Below, piece after piece: positions 46,317 through 54,630 of a stretch of DNA of 64,000 nt. This DNA comes from Winogradskyella sp. Lineage in GTDB: Bacteria > Bacteroidota > Bacteroidia > Flavobacteriales > Flavobacteriaceae. Location of the stretch: contig SHBX01000010.1 of assembly GCA_004211785.1 (NCBI GenBank), positions 1 to 64,000 on the forward strand, read 5' to 3'. The notes beneath the pieces were generated by a model. That model ran no database searches, was not told where the DNA came from, and saw only the letters and a list, made by a program, of their open reading frames with translations. A program made the translations under genes and the position numbers. How positions within the stretch are numbered: the stretch's first letter is position 1; every line of letters begins with the position of its first letter.

Positions 46317-47002
46317 GATATGTGTTTTTTGTAATATCTATATAACTCATCTGCAGAAGCGCCAAACCATTTTTTAACATATATGGTCCAGAAATGATAT
46401 TGTAATTTCCAGATACCATGTTTTTCGTAAAGTCTTGCTGAGGTCCTTATTTTTTTATTTATTACTACAAACTCATCACGAGAATAGAGTTCATTAATTA
46501 GAATATTGTCTTCATAAATGGTGTAAGTTTCATCAAATCCACCAATATCTTCAAATAGGGCTTTAGTGATAAACTGGCTCTGATCACCACCACGACAAGC
46601 GCGCCAGCGATACTGAGTGAGCCAACTAGCTAAACGCAACCACCAATGTGTATGGTCAAACTGTAAACGAAAACAACCTGCATTATTTCCTTTTTTGACT
46701 TCGTTAATAATATGCTGGTCGTAATTTACAGGTGGAAAAGAATCTGCATGTAAGAAGTATAAAATGTTTCCTGTTGCTAATCTAGCACCAGTATTCATCT
46801 GTTTAGCACGACCTTTTTCAGATGTCAATAATTTTATTTTTAGGTCTAAATTCTTAATTATTTCTGGAGTGCCATCAACGCTTTCACCATCAACAACAAT
46901 AATTTCGTTTATATTTTTTAAGTCTGCGCAATCGACTATATGATAGAGAAGTGACTCTATGGTTTCGGACTCATTTAAAACGGGGATTATTATACTAATC
47001 AT
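46313..47002 (-). CDS. TIGR04283-family arsenosugar-biosynthesis glycosyltransferase
   Basis: 229 residues of GT2 type: IIIPVLNESETIESLLYHI, the nucleotide-binding VVDGESVDGTPEII, then SEKGRAKQMNTGARLATGNILYFLHADSFPP, RACRGGDQSQFITK and GGFDETYTIYEDNIL. This is the pattern of the family known as rSAM/selenodomain-associated transferase 2, now linked to arsenosugar synthesis. It probably adds or transfers a sugar or glycerol-type group in the final steps. The gene is at the 3' end of the leftward run from ArsM (49821). It lies 33 bases after the DUF547 lipoprotein gene. Confidence 0.87.
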   Translation of the reverse strand: MISIIIPVLNESETIESLLYHIVDCADLKNINEIIVVDGESVDGTPEIIKNLDLKIKLLTSEKGRAKQMNTGARLATGNILYFLHADSFPPVNYDQHIINEVKKGNNAGCFRLQFDHTHWWLRLASWLTQYRWRACRGGDQSQFITKALFEDIGGFDETYTIYEDNILINELYSRDEFVVINKKIRTSARLYEKHGIWKLQYHFWTIYVKKWFGASADELYRYYKKHIS

Positions 47003-47035
47003 ATATCTACTTACGAAGAAAAGTCAATGTAAGTT

Positions 47036-47929
47036 TTAATCATTCAAGTCCCAATTATAATCTTTGAAAGATTTTTTTGCTTTAGATGAAATCTCAACTT
47101 CAGTGTATTTGTTTAAGAAATCAATTAAGCTACCATTTGTTTTAAAATCCTTAGCAAACCACTTAAAAATCTTTGAAAGTTTAAGACTGTTTTCTGAAAT
47201 GTTATTTCTGTTTTCGTCTGCAAGGAACTCTTTAGTTGCATTTGTTAGTAACTCTTCTAAGTTACTGGCCGTAAAAGCTGTATTCTGAAGTTTTGGACAT
47301 GAAAAAGATGCGCAAACAATTGCAAAATGTATACGCGGTTCGTCCATTTTACGAAGGATTTGATGTTCAATATCATTGAGATTTTGCCACTTGTCTCCAA
47401 ACTTCCATAGACGTTGGTCCCATGGTTTGTCTATATCTTTTATACTATTTAACGGATAGTTTCTAAGTATTAAATCAATAGTTAATGCATTGTAGGCGTT
47501 AATCCAGTAAGCAAGTTTATCTTCTTTTGACCATGATTCATTTGGTACATTATTAGTCAAAGATTCTATGTAATCTGATAAATCTGTACGCTGAGCTTTT
47601 AGGTTTTTATAATCAACGTTACCGTTTTCAGAAACATTATTTTCCAATAATGTATTAAGTGCATTGTGATTAAAAGCTTCAGGTTTAGTATCTATTTCTA
47701 CTACTTTATCTTGAGTTTTAACGATTGTTTCATCTTTAACTTCAATTTCTGTTTCCTCAGCTTCAGCTTCAATAATCTCTTCTGATTTTTCAATTTCGAC
47801 TTCGATTTCAGGTTTTTCCATAACTTCTATTTCAACCTTTTTGGTTGATTCAGAATTTTCAATGGCTTTTTTAGTTCCACCACATGATGTGATTAAAACT
47901 AAAATTATAAGGAATGCTATTTGTTTCAT
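47036..47929 (-). CDS. DUF547 lipoprotein in the arsenosugar locus
   Basis: 297 residues. The N-terminus KQIAFLIILVLITSCGG carries a lipobox Cys at residue 16. A strongly acidic, Glu/Lys/Ile-rich low-complexity linker (about 20-80, for example KPEIEVEIEKSEEIIEAE) precedes a DUF547 domain with YWINAYNALTIDLILRNYP, NDIEHQILRK, RIHFAIVCASFSCPKL and IFKWFAKDF. It is a paralogue of the gene at 40235. The ATG overlaps the upstream sterol-desaturase-like gene by 4 bases, so the two are coupled. A hydrolase or thiol-type role for the conserved Cys is only inference. Confidence 0.88.
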   Translation of the reverse strand: MKQIAFLIILVLITSCGGTKKAIENSESTKKVEIEVMEKPEIEVEIEKSEEIIEAEAEETEIEVKDETIVKTQDKVVEIDTKPEAFNHNALNTLLENNVSENGNVDYKNLKAQRTDLSDYIESLTNNVPNESWSKEDKLAYWINAYNALTIDLILRNYPLNSIKDIDKPWDQRLWKFGDKWQNLNDIEHQILRKMDEPRIHFAIVCASFSCPKLQNTAFTASNLEELLTNATKEFLADENRNNISENSLKLSKIFKWFAKDFKTNGSLIDFLNKYTEVEISSKAKKSFKDYNWDLND

Positions 47930-48810
47930 TTCTTTTTTAAAGGATATAATTCTTGACTTACAAAATCTTTGGGAAATTTATCATCACCTTCAAAACCTAA
48001 TTCAATATCACGCCCGTTATGAGGCACGTAATTAGTCTTAAATAGATAGTCCCATAGACTTAAAGTAAGTCCAAAATTTACGCCATACCTTACATTATTT
48101 GGCAATTCTTTGGCATGATGCCAGATATGCATTTTAGGATTATTAAAGATATATTTCAATAGGCCATAATCCCAGCCCAAATTGGCGTGATTAAGATGCC
48201 CAATTGCAATTGCAAAGAAATATACGATAGCTACATCTTGTGAGCTATAGTTAGCAATAATTGCTAACGGAATATATTTTATTGAGTTGTAAATTACGGG
48301 TTCCATCCAATGATAGCGTAAGTGCGCTGCAAAGCCCATTTCTTTTACAGAATGATGCACTTTATGAAAGTTCCATAAAAAAGGCACACGATGTAGAAGT
48401 CTATGCGTGTTCCACTGTACAAAATCATTGACTAAGAAAAATGTAAGTAAACCAAGCCATTTGGGTAAATCTGTAGAATCAAAAAGTTGAAAACTTGATA
48501 GTGATAAGCCTATAGATGCTAATGTGTCATTTAAAAATTCTGCAGCAGTATTAGAAAGAGCAATGAGAACAATTAAATTCAGTAGAAAAAAATTAAAGAA
48601 CATATAGAATGTGTCCAGCCAAAAATCTTTACGGAAAATGGCTTGCCGTTTCCGCCAAGGGAAAGCAATCTCTAATAGCCAAACAGCTATGGAAATAATA
48701 ATAAGACCATAAAAATAGTTATCCCAGTGGTTGATGTTAATTAGCTCATTTTTGAGATAATTCCAATAACCGGAATAAGAGTTTTTTATAATATCTATGT
48801 ATTTATCCAT
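47926..48810 (-). CDS. Sterol desaturase / fatty acid hydroxylase family membrane protein
   Basis: 294 residues with four or so hydrophobic segments and the eight-His di-iron motifs of the superfamily: HRLLH, HKVHHS, HLNHANLG and MHIWHHA. Such enzymes insert oxygen into or desaturate lipid chains at the cytoplasmic membrane. The gene sits between ArsM (42 bases upstream) and the DUF547 lipoprotein (4-base overlap). This suggests the locus could act on a lipid, for example an arsenolipid, but no direct evidence is in the sequence. Confidence 0.88.
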   Translation of the reverse strand: MDKYIDIIKNSYSGYWNYLKNELININHWDNYFYGLIIISIAVWLLEIAFPWRKRQAIFRKDFWLDTFYMFFNFFLLNLIVLIALSNTAAEFLNDTLASIGLSLSSFQLFDSTDLPKWLGLLTFFLVNDFVQWNTHRLLHRVPFLWNFHKVHHSVKEMGFAAHLRYHWMEPVIYNSIKYIPLAIIANYSSQDVAIVYFFAIAIGHLNHANLGWDYGLLKYIFNNPKMHIWHHAKELPNNVRYGVNFGLTLSLWDYLFKTNYVPHNGRDIELGFEGDDKFPKDFVSQELYPLKKK

Positions 48811-48852
48811 AGGACTTCTATTATATTATTCAATATAATAGAATATAATCAG

Positions 48853-49821
48853 TTAGCAACATCCACCACCATCATAGTGGTAAGTAGATTCACTAATGAA
48901 AATATCTTCTCTGCCCAAATCTGCTAATGCACCTGCTGTTTTATCACAAATAGCTATAGGCTGATTTTTAAGTAAAATATGTCCTTTATTATCATCAAAA
49001 TAAGGTTCTTCTCCATAATAGATGGCAGCCTTACCAGTAAATATGCATGGGCCATCTTCTGGCATAGGATCTTTAATAGCAGCAACATCGATAGACTCAA
49101 TATATATGAGTTCATCAGTTGGATAATTCTTTGGGTCAAGAATTCTATATGGTTTACGAGCACGGATTTCGATAGTTCCAAAACCAGCATCGGTTAAAGC
49201 TTTTACATATTCTGCAATTGGGAGACTTCCGCTAAGACATAATGCGCGTAATCTATCATCATTACGAAGAGTTTCATTCATAGGTTGCTCACATGTTGGG
49301 TCGCTCATTACAAGACGCCCATGAGGTTTAAGCACACGATACATCTCGTCAATTGCTTTTTTTAAGTCTTCAGTTTTAAAAATATTGAATAGACAATTTT
49401 GTGCAGCAACATCTATACTATTATCTTCAACAGGTAGATTAAGTGCATCTCCTTTCTTAAGGTCAACAAACTCACTTTTAAACCAGTCGTTTTGCGCTTC
49501 AGCCTCAATAAAGTTTTTACGAGAAGCTTCAAGCATTTCGTCTACAACATCTACACCAATGACACCGCCTTTTTGACGATTAAAATATGAGAACTGTAAG
49601 AGTTCCATACCACCACCAACTCCTACATATAACATTTTAGGATTGTTGGTTAAATCACGCGCATTTACAGTACTTCCGCAACCGTAATTCATTTCTTGCA
49701 TGATTCTAGGAATTTTTAACCCTGGTAATTCCCAAATTGGGTTTGTAGTACAGCACAACCCAACATCTGGCGTCAATGCTGCTTCTTTATATAGGTCGTT
49801 TGTAGCTTCTAAATAACTCAT
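48853..49821 (-). CDS. arsM: Arsenite S-adenosylmethionine methyltransferase, arsenosugar type
   Basis: 322 residues. The SAM-binding motif is MLYVGVGGGMELLQF (residues 64-78), followed by GVDVVDEMLEASRK and LPVEDNSIDVAAQNCLFNIF. Cysteines that could bind As(III) are Cys23-Cys24, Cys48, Cys143, Cys177 (DPTCEQP) and Cys195; a Gly-rich tail ends GGGCC (321-322). The overall layout matches the arsenosugar-biosynthesis ArsM branch rather than a plain detoxification ArsM. It should methylate arsenite to dimethylarsenic, the precursor used by ArsS. The gene follows purine-nucleoside phosphorylase by 11 bases. Confidence 0.9.
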   Translation of the reverse strand: MSYLEATNDLYKEAALTPDVGLCCTTNPIWELPGLKIPRIMQEMNYGCGSTVNARDLTNNPKMLYVGVGGGMELLQFSYFNRQKGGVIGVDVVDEMLEASRKNFIEAEAQNDWFKSEFVDLKKGDALNLPVEDNSIDVAAQNCLFNIFKTEDLKKAIDEMYRVLKPHGRLVMSDPTCEQPMNETLRNDDRLRALCLSGSLPIAEYVKALTDAGFGTIEIRARKPYRILDPKNYPTDELIYIESIDVAAIKDPMPEDGPCIFTGKAAIYYGEEPYFDDNKGHILLKNQPIAICDKTAGALADLGREDIFISESTYHYDGGGCC

Positions 49822-49832
49822 ATGTCTCTTTC

Positions 49833-50645
49833 TTATAATGTTTTTATTAATTCTTTGAAAAGCGTAATCATATTTGGCTCGGCTTTTCCTGCATTAGCAA
49901 TAATATCTGCAATATCAACAGGTTCTAAATTATCTGGGTCGCATTCATCTGTTAAAACTGACACTGCGGCTACTTTTATGTTTAAATGGTTAGCCACGAT
50001 AACTTCTGGTACGGTACTCATACCTACTGCATCTGCGCCTATGATTTTTAGCATCCTGTACTCGGCTCGAGTTTCTAGTTGCGGCCCAACAACAGAAGCA
50101 TAAACTCCTTCGTGTAATTTTATATTATTAGCAGTTGCAATAGCTTTAATATTTGAATTGATTTTTTTGTCGTAAGGTGCGCTCATATCGGTAAAGCGTT
50201 CACCTAAATTTTCAACACCTTTAAAAGCTAACGGGGAACTACCTTGAAGATTAATGTGGTCATCAATTAGCATGAGTTCAGCTTTTTTGAAATCCAAATT
50301 TATTGCTCCAGCTGCATTGGAAACTAAGAGTGTTTTCACTCCTAGTTTTTCCATAATTCTTACTGGGAAAGTCACATCTTGTAACGAATAGCCTTCGTAA
50401 ACATGAAAGCGACCTTGCATCACTACAACTTTTTTACCAGCTAAAAGACCGTACACTAATTTTCCCTTATGAAACTCTACGGTAGCTGTAGGGAAATTGG
50501 GGATGTGGTTGTAGCTAGCTTCTGCAATGACTTCAATTTCACTAATAAGTTGCCCAAGACCAGTACCCAAAATTATACCAACTTCAGGGTTGTCAAAACC
50601 TTTTTTCTGAAGATATTCGGTACTTTCTGTTATATATTTTATCAT
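49833..50645 (-). CDS. Purine-nucleoside phosphorylase
   Basis: 270 residues, standard for the trimeric PNP family. Motifs are EVGIILGTGLGQL (phosphate-binding), MQGRFHVYEGYSLQDVTFPVRIM, LLVSNAAGAINLDF, the base-binding EGVYASVVGPQLETRAEYRML and GADAVGMSTVPEVIVA. It cleaves purine nucleosides with phosphate. Here it lies directly before arsM; in arsenosugar synthesis it could remove adenine from the arseno-deoxyadenosine product of ArsS (inference). Its ATG is only 4 bases beyond the T-tract of a strong terminator hairpin. The start MIKYITESTEYLQKKG fits the family N-terminus. Confidence 0.93.
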   Translation of the reverse strand: MIKYITESTEYLQKKGFDNPEVGIILGTGLGQLISEIEVIAEASYNHIPNFPTATVEFHKGKLVYGLLAGKKVVVMQGRFHVYEGYSLQDVTFPVRIMEKLGVKTLLVSNAAGAINLDFKKAELMLIDDHINLQGSSPLAFKGVENLGERFTDMSAPYDKKINSNIKAIATANNIKLHEGVYASVVGPQLETRAEYRMLKIIGADAVGMSTVPEVIVANHLNIKVAAVSVLTDECDPDNLEPVDIADIIANAGKAEPNMITLFKELIKTL

Positions 50646-50693
50646 GATAAAAAAATCGTAGTTATAGTTTCAAATGTATCTATAACTACGATT
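50646..50693 (-). terminator. Terminator of the DM13 gene, abutting the PNP start codon
   Basis: A perfect 14-bp inverted repeat (AATCGTAGTTATAG, 50654-50667, with 50680-50693) is followed on the minus strand by seven T residues. The T-tract ends 4 bases before the PNP ATG. Either it ends transcripts from the DM13 gene and PNP has its own promoter inside the hairpin, or it is an attenuator. Confidence 0.85.
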
Positions 50694-50715
50694 GTAAACA
50701 ATTTTTAAATTATAA

Positions 50716-51426
50716 TTATTCTATAATTAATCTTTTTGTGGTTTGCTTTCCTTCTGCTTCTATTTTAACTAAGTAAATACCAGACTTAAGATTAGATAAA
50801 TTCATTTCAGAATTTAAAGATTGAGACTTTTGGTAAACTCTATTTCCTAAGATATTATATACTGAAATTTGAGCATTTTCACTAGTTTGTGCTTGTAAAG
50901 TAACATTCCCGTTTGAAGGGTTTGGGTAAACAGAAACTTTAGAAAGTGTATTGTCATCTATACTAAGAGAAGCACAGTCAGCTCCTGTATTAGCTCCCAG
51001 ACTTACATATCCCCAACGCTCGTTAATTACAATACATTCTATAACTATATAATCAAAATCAGCCAATTCTACAGTTGAAGGTAATGCGAAAGTCATCATG
51101 CCAGTTATTGGTGAAGTTCCTGCACCTCCAGTACCTCCATCATCATTAATAAGTTGTGATGATATTTGTATTGCATCTGCTCCTGGAGTTTTAATATCAT
51201 CCATTTTTGAAACATATACTCTTAAATCTGCTCCTTGAACAGTGGCGAAATTTGATTCAAAAATTACGTCTTTATCTCCAGAAGTGGTAAATGTAATATT
51301 AGCATCGCCGCTTATGCTATATGCAGGGTCACTCTGAACAAAGCTACCGCTTCTTGTACATTGTGCATTTGTAAATTGAAAAGAAGCCATAAAAATTACG
51401 GCTAAAAAAAGTAGTTGTTTTTTCAT
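50716..51426 (-). CDS. DM13-domain protein with T9SS type A sorting domain
   Basis: 236 residues with a signal peptide (KKQLLFLAVIFMASFQFTNAQ). Residues 22-145 fit the DM13 domain: GSFVQSDPAYSISGDANITF, FATVQGADLRVYVSK, FDYIVIECIVINERWGYVSLG with the near-invariant Cys. The C-terminal domain (VSVYPNPSNGNVTLQ ... TTKRLIIE) is a T9SS type A sorting signal. The protein should be exported to the cell surface. DM13 is a predicted redox-type domain in eukaryotes and bacteria. It lies inside the arsenosugar locus between TIGR04282 and PNP. Confidence 0.87.
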   Translation of the reverse strand: MKKQLLFLAVIFMASFQFTNAQCTRSGSFVQSDPAYSISGDANITFTTSGDKDVIFESNFATVQGADLRVYVSKMDDIKTPGADAIQISSQLINDDGGTGGAGTSPITGMMTFALPSTVELADFDYIVIECIVINERWGYVSLGANTGADCASLSIDDNTLSKVSVYPNPSNGNVTLQAQTSENAQISVYNILGNRVYQKSQSLNSEMNLSNLKSGIYLVKIEAEGKQTTKRLIIE

Positions 51427-51445
51427 GTGAAAGTTGATTTAGTTT

Positions 51446-52045
51446 TTAAAACAAATAGTTAAACTTTTTATAGGGTTTTAAGTCCTCTAAATAGTCTATG
51501 TCGTTTAAAGTTTCTAAAACATACAAACTTTCGTTAAAAAAATCTTTTTTTGTATTTCTAAACACTGTTTCTGTGCCCCAATCTTTGTTTATAAATGCAT
51601 TTATGTTGAGGCTTTTCATGCCTAAAAGATAATAGCCTCCATCTTCAGCTGGGCCAATCACCGCATCGTTTTCTTCTAGTTTTTGATAAGCATTTTCAAC
51701 AATGTTTTTATCTAAGTCTAAAAGGTCGCTGCCTACTATAATTACTTTATTAAAATTTTTTGAAAAAAGAGCTTCAAAAGCATTCTTCATACGTTCACCA
51801 AGGTCATTTCCCTGTTGCAATTCCTTGTTGAAAAAAGAATCTTCCCAAATATCATTTTGTTGAATATTTTCAGAGTAAAAAACAAAACGTTCTGCATCAA
51901 CCTCTTTAGCTACATTAGCTGTATGTTGGAGCAGGTGTTTGTATACTTTTAATGCTTCTGCATCACCAATGGATTTTGCCAATCTTGTTTTACACTTGCC
52001 TAATTCAGGGTTTCTAGTGAAGATAATTAATGCCTTATCACTCAT
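51446..52045 (-). CDS. TIGR04282-family arsenosugar-biosynthesis transferase
   Basis: 199 residues. The nucleotidyl/glycosyltransferase-like N-terminus ALIIFTRNPELGKCKTRLAKSIG is the hallmark of the DUF2064/TIGR04282 family (rSAM/selenodomain-associated transferase 1). IVGSDLLDLD and the metal-site-like AVIGPAEDGGYYLLGM follow. It is predicted to transfer a sugar-type group in arsenosugar assembly. The DM13 gene starts 19 bases downstream. It has a partner transferase of the other family at 46313-47002. Confidence 0.9.
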   Translation of the reverse strand: MSDKALIIFTRNPELGKCKTRLAKSIGDAEALKVYKHLLQHTANVAKEVDAERFVFYSENIQQNDIWEDSFFNKELQQGNDLGERMKNAFEALFSKNFNKVIIVGSDLLDLDKNIVENAYQKLEENDAVIGPAEDGGYYLLGMKSLNINAFINKDWGTETVFRNTKKDFFNESLYVLETLNDIDYLEDLKPYKKFNYLF

Positions 52046-52216
52046 TTAAAAAGTTTATAATAATTATTTCATTTTTGTCGTAGCTAAAAAGCGGAACTAA
52101 CATTTGAATTGAAAGTAGCAAATATATATAGATAACTGATAAAACTACTGTTTACCTAAAGTCAGGATTATAATTAAATTATTTTATTACTTTATGCTCA
52201 AATAAATTTTAGGCAG

Positions 52217-53050
52217 ATGAAAAAACTTATTTTCTTTTCAATTTTATTATCAGTCCAGTTCGTTTGGTGTCAAGGTAATTCAGTAACTGTTGGTAATAGC
52301 TATTCAGATTATATAAAGGTTTTAGATGTCTATGAGAGTAGTGGTTCGACAGTTGTAAAATTAGGATTCAATCCAACAACTAATATAACAGGAACCTTAC
52401 ATGCTCCTTCAGGGACTTCACCCTATGTGCTAACCGATAAGAAAGGTAATAGATATGCTTTAAAATCTCAATCGGGTTGGTATGGGCCAGATAGTGATGG
52501 TTTTGGTTCAAAAAGTTTAATTGCTAATGAAAATTTTTCTGTTAACCTGTATTTTAATAAGCTTAATAATATTACTGATATTTATTCTCTAACAGAAGTG
52601 GATTGCGAAGGAACGAATTGCTGGAATTTTTATGATATTAAAGTAACTGCAGAAGTACTGGCAACATTTGATAAAACATGGATAGATTATGATGTAAATG
52701 ATGATGATGGGAATTTTGGAATAAAAATACACAGTAAGTTTTTTATTCATTATATGAAAGACCGTCCTTTTCATTTAGCACTAAGGATAATGAAAGGCGA
52801 TGATTTTATAAAAACGTCTAACACTTCTTATAATAATATATCTGGACAGATTGAATTAAAAAAACAATTAAAAACACCGTACATAAAAGCAGTATACAAC
52901 GATCAGTCTTTATTCTTGCCTTATAAACTATTGCGTGAAGAATTAACCGAAGGCGTTAACGAGCTTAAAATTGATATAGATTTATATTATGAAGATGGAA
53001 CATTATTAAAACATTTAGGCTTTAAAGAATTTACCTATACTAAGCGCTAA
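52217..53050 (+). CDS. Secreted protein of unknown function
   Basis: 277 residues with a signal peptide (KKLIFFSILLSVQFVWCQG). The body is beta-rich (SYSDYIKVLDVYESSGSTVVKLGFNP; WIDYDVNDDDGNFGIKIHSKFFIHYMKD), consistent with two immunoglobulin-like domains, of which the second looks like the folding unit of proteins with CBM-like or DUF-type domains. No catalytic motif is recognised. It is the only rightward gene inside the arsenosugar locus and ends 8 bases before the convergent rhodanese gene, so it may be an unrelated insertion. Confidence 0.7.
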   Translation: MKKLIFFSILLSVQFVWCQGNSVTVGNSYSDYIKVLDVYESSGSTVVKLGFNPTTNITGTLHAPSGTSPYVLTDKKGNRYALKSQSGWYGPDSDGFGSKSLIANENFSVNLYFNKLNNITDIYSLTEVDCEGTNCWNFYDIKVTAEVLATFDKTWIDYDVNDDDGNFGIKIHSKFFIHYMKDRPFHLALRIMKGDDFIKTSNTSYNNISGQIELKKQLKTPYIKAVYNDQSLFLPYKLLREELTEGVNELKIDIDLYYEDGTLLKHLGFKEFTYTKR

Positions 53051-53057
53051 ATAATTA

Positions 53058-53552
53058 CTAATCTAATATTGCATTCCCTTTTTTTAACCATTTACTCCAT
53101 TCTTTAGAGAATGCATGTACACTATCTGTAATTTGCTGTTTTTGGTTATAAACTTTGAAGTTATTATTCTTCCATTCAAATATACCACCGTAAAGATTTC
53201 TGACGTTTTTATAGCCCTCTTTTTTGAGTTGTTCTGCAATGTCTTCAGAACGAATTCCTAAAGAACAATACACAACAATTTCTTGATTTTTATCAGGAAC
53301 TGTATCGGTAACGGATTTTAAATCAAAAAAATCATAACCAACATAAATGGCATTTTCCAGATGACTTACGTTATATTCTTTTTGTTCACGAGCATCTAAA
53401 AGAATGGCTTTTGTTTTTGGCATTGCTAACTCTTGAACAGAGATATATGGAACAGACTGTTCATTATTTTGCTTTAATAATTCAGATAGAGATTCTTGTG
53501 AAAATCCTAATGTCGAAAATGAAAGAAATATGAAGGTGATGTAATTCCTCAT
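53058..53552 (-). CDS. Secreted rhodanese-like protein
   Basis: 164 residues with a signal peptide (RNYITFIFLSFSTLGFSQ). One rhodanese domain follows: ILLDAREQKEYNVSHLENAIYVGYDFF, then the active-site loop IVVYCSLGIRSEDIAEQL with Cys at its start, and NLYGGIFEWKN. Rhodaneses carry sulfur on that Cys; here it would act in the periplasm. It follows the ArsS gene by 13 bases on the same strand and is probably cotranscribed. A role in thio-arsenical chemistry is possible but only inferred. Confidence 0.88.
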   Translation of the reverse strand: MRNYITFIFLSFSTLGFSQESLSELLKQNNEQSVPYISVQELAMPKTKAILLDAREQKEYNVSHLENAIYVGYDFFDLKSVTDTVPDKNQEIVVYCSLGIRSEDIAEQLKKEGYKNVRNLYGGIFEWKNNNFKVYNQKQQITDSVHAFSKEWSKWLKKGNAILD

Positions 53553-53565
53553 TTTGTATACAAAC

Positions 53566-54630
53566 TTAAGCTACAATACCTTGACAACTGCTTCCTGCGC
53601 CAGCGGTACAACCATAGCAATGTTGAGAAATAACAATATTCCGTCCTTCAAGCAATTCTGCATTATATTCTGAAATGTGTTTTGCTTTACTATTTACTGG
53701 TAATTCTAGCATTTGATTAAAATCGCAATCAAATAAATAGCCATCCCAACTTACAGATAATGTGTTAGTACACATTACGTTTTCAACTGCAGCAGGATTG
53801 TACGCTTCAACTAAAGAATACATATAGTCCTCATAGTTTTCTGAGGCAATTAAATAATCCAAAAATCGTGATATAGGCAAATTGGTTATAGCAAATAAAT
53901 TATGAAACTGAATCCCAAAATCCTCCAATAAGGCTTTTTTGAAATCTTTTTCCATTGCCATTTGGTCACCTGGTAAAAAGGCACCAGAAGGATTGTAAAC
54001 TAAGTCTAATTTTAAATCACTTTCTGGCATGCCGTAGCCAACAGCATTAAGTTCTTGTAGTGCTTTTATTGACATATCAAAAACCCCTTCGCCACGTTGT
54101 TTGTCTGTTTTTCCTCTGGTCCAGTGAGGCATTGAACTTACAACATGGATGTTATGTTTTTTAAAAAACTCTGGTAAATCGTAATATTTTTTATTGGCTC
54201 TAATAATGGTAAGGTTAGAACGTACAATAAAATCTTTGACACCAATTTTTGAGGCTTCTTCTACAAACCATCTAAAATTTGGGTTCATTTCTGGAGCACC
54301 ACCAGTTAAATCTAATGTATGTGCACCAGTAGTTTTTAAAACATCTAAAATTTGCTGCATGGTCTCTTTAGTCATGATTTCCTTTCGGTCAGGACCCGCA
54401 TCTACATGGCAATGTTCACAGACTTGGTTACACATATAGCCCACATTAATTTGTAATATTTCTAAGGCTTTAGCTTTTAACGGAAATTGACTTGTCTCAG
54501 AAATTTTATTTTTAAAAGTCGGTAATTCACCATTTGCAAAAATGCCGTTTGATAAAATTTCTAATTGCTTATTTGTATTCGCTAAATCGCTGTGTCTTTT
54601 TTGAAGCGATTGCGTTTTTAATTTACCCAT
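53566..54630 (-). CDS. arsS: Arsenosugar biosynthesis radical SAM protein ArsS (Cys form)
   Basis: 354 residues. The radical-SAM cluster motif is CNQVCEHC (Cys67, Cys71, Cys74), followed by HVDAGPDRKE, DLTGGAPEMNPNFRWFV and HVVSSMPHW. The C-terminal Cys-rich segment is QHCYGCTAGAGSSCQG. In some relatives a selenocysteine occupies a position in this tail; here it reads as Cys throughout with no in-frame TGA. ArsS joins dimethylarsenite to the 5'-deoxyadenosyl group of SAM. It overlaps the peroxidase-like gene by 8 bases, indicating translational coupling. Confidence 0.92.
   Translation of the reverse strand: MGKLKTQSLQKRHSDLANTNKQLEILSNGIFANGELPTFKNKISETSQFPLKAKALEILQINVGYMCNQVCEHCHVDAGPDRKEIMTKETMQQILDVLKTTGAHTLDLTGGAPEMNPNFRWFVEEASKIGVKDFIVRSNLTIIRANKKYYDLPEFFKKHNIHVVSSMPHWTRGKTDKQRGEGVFDMSIKALQELNAVGYGMPESDLKLDLVYNPSGAFLPGDQMAMEKDFKKALLEDFGIQFHNLFAITNLPISRFLDYLIASENYEDYMYSLVEAYNPAAVENVMCTNTLSVSWDGYLFDCDFNQMLELPVNSKAKHISEYNAELLEGRNIVISQHCYGCTAGAGSSCQGIVA

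Noticed and set aside
53566-53640. Selenocysteine codon in the ArsS tail
   Set aside because: The tail reads as Cys codons in frame to a normal stop; no in-frame TGA or SECIS-like hairpin was found.
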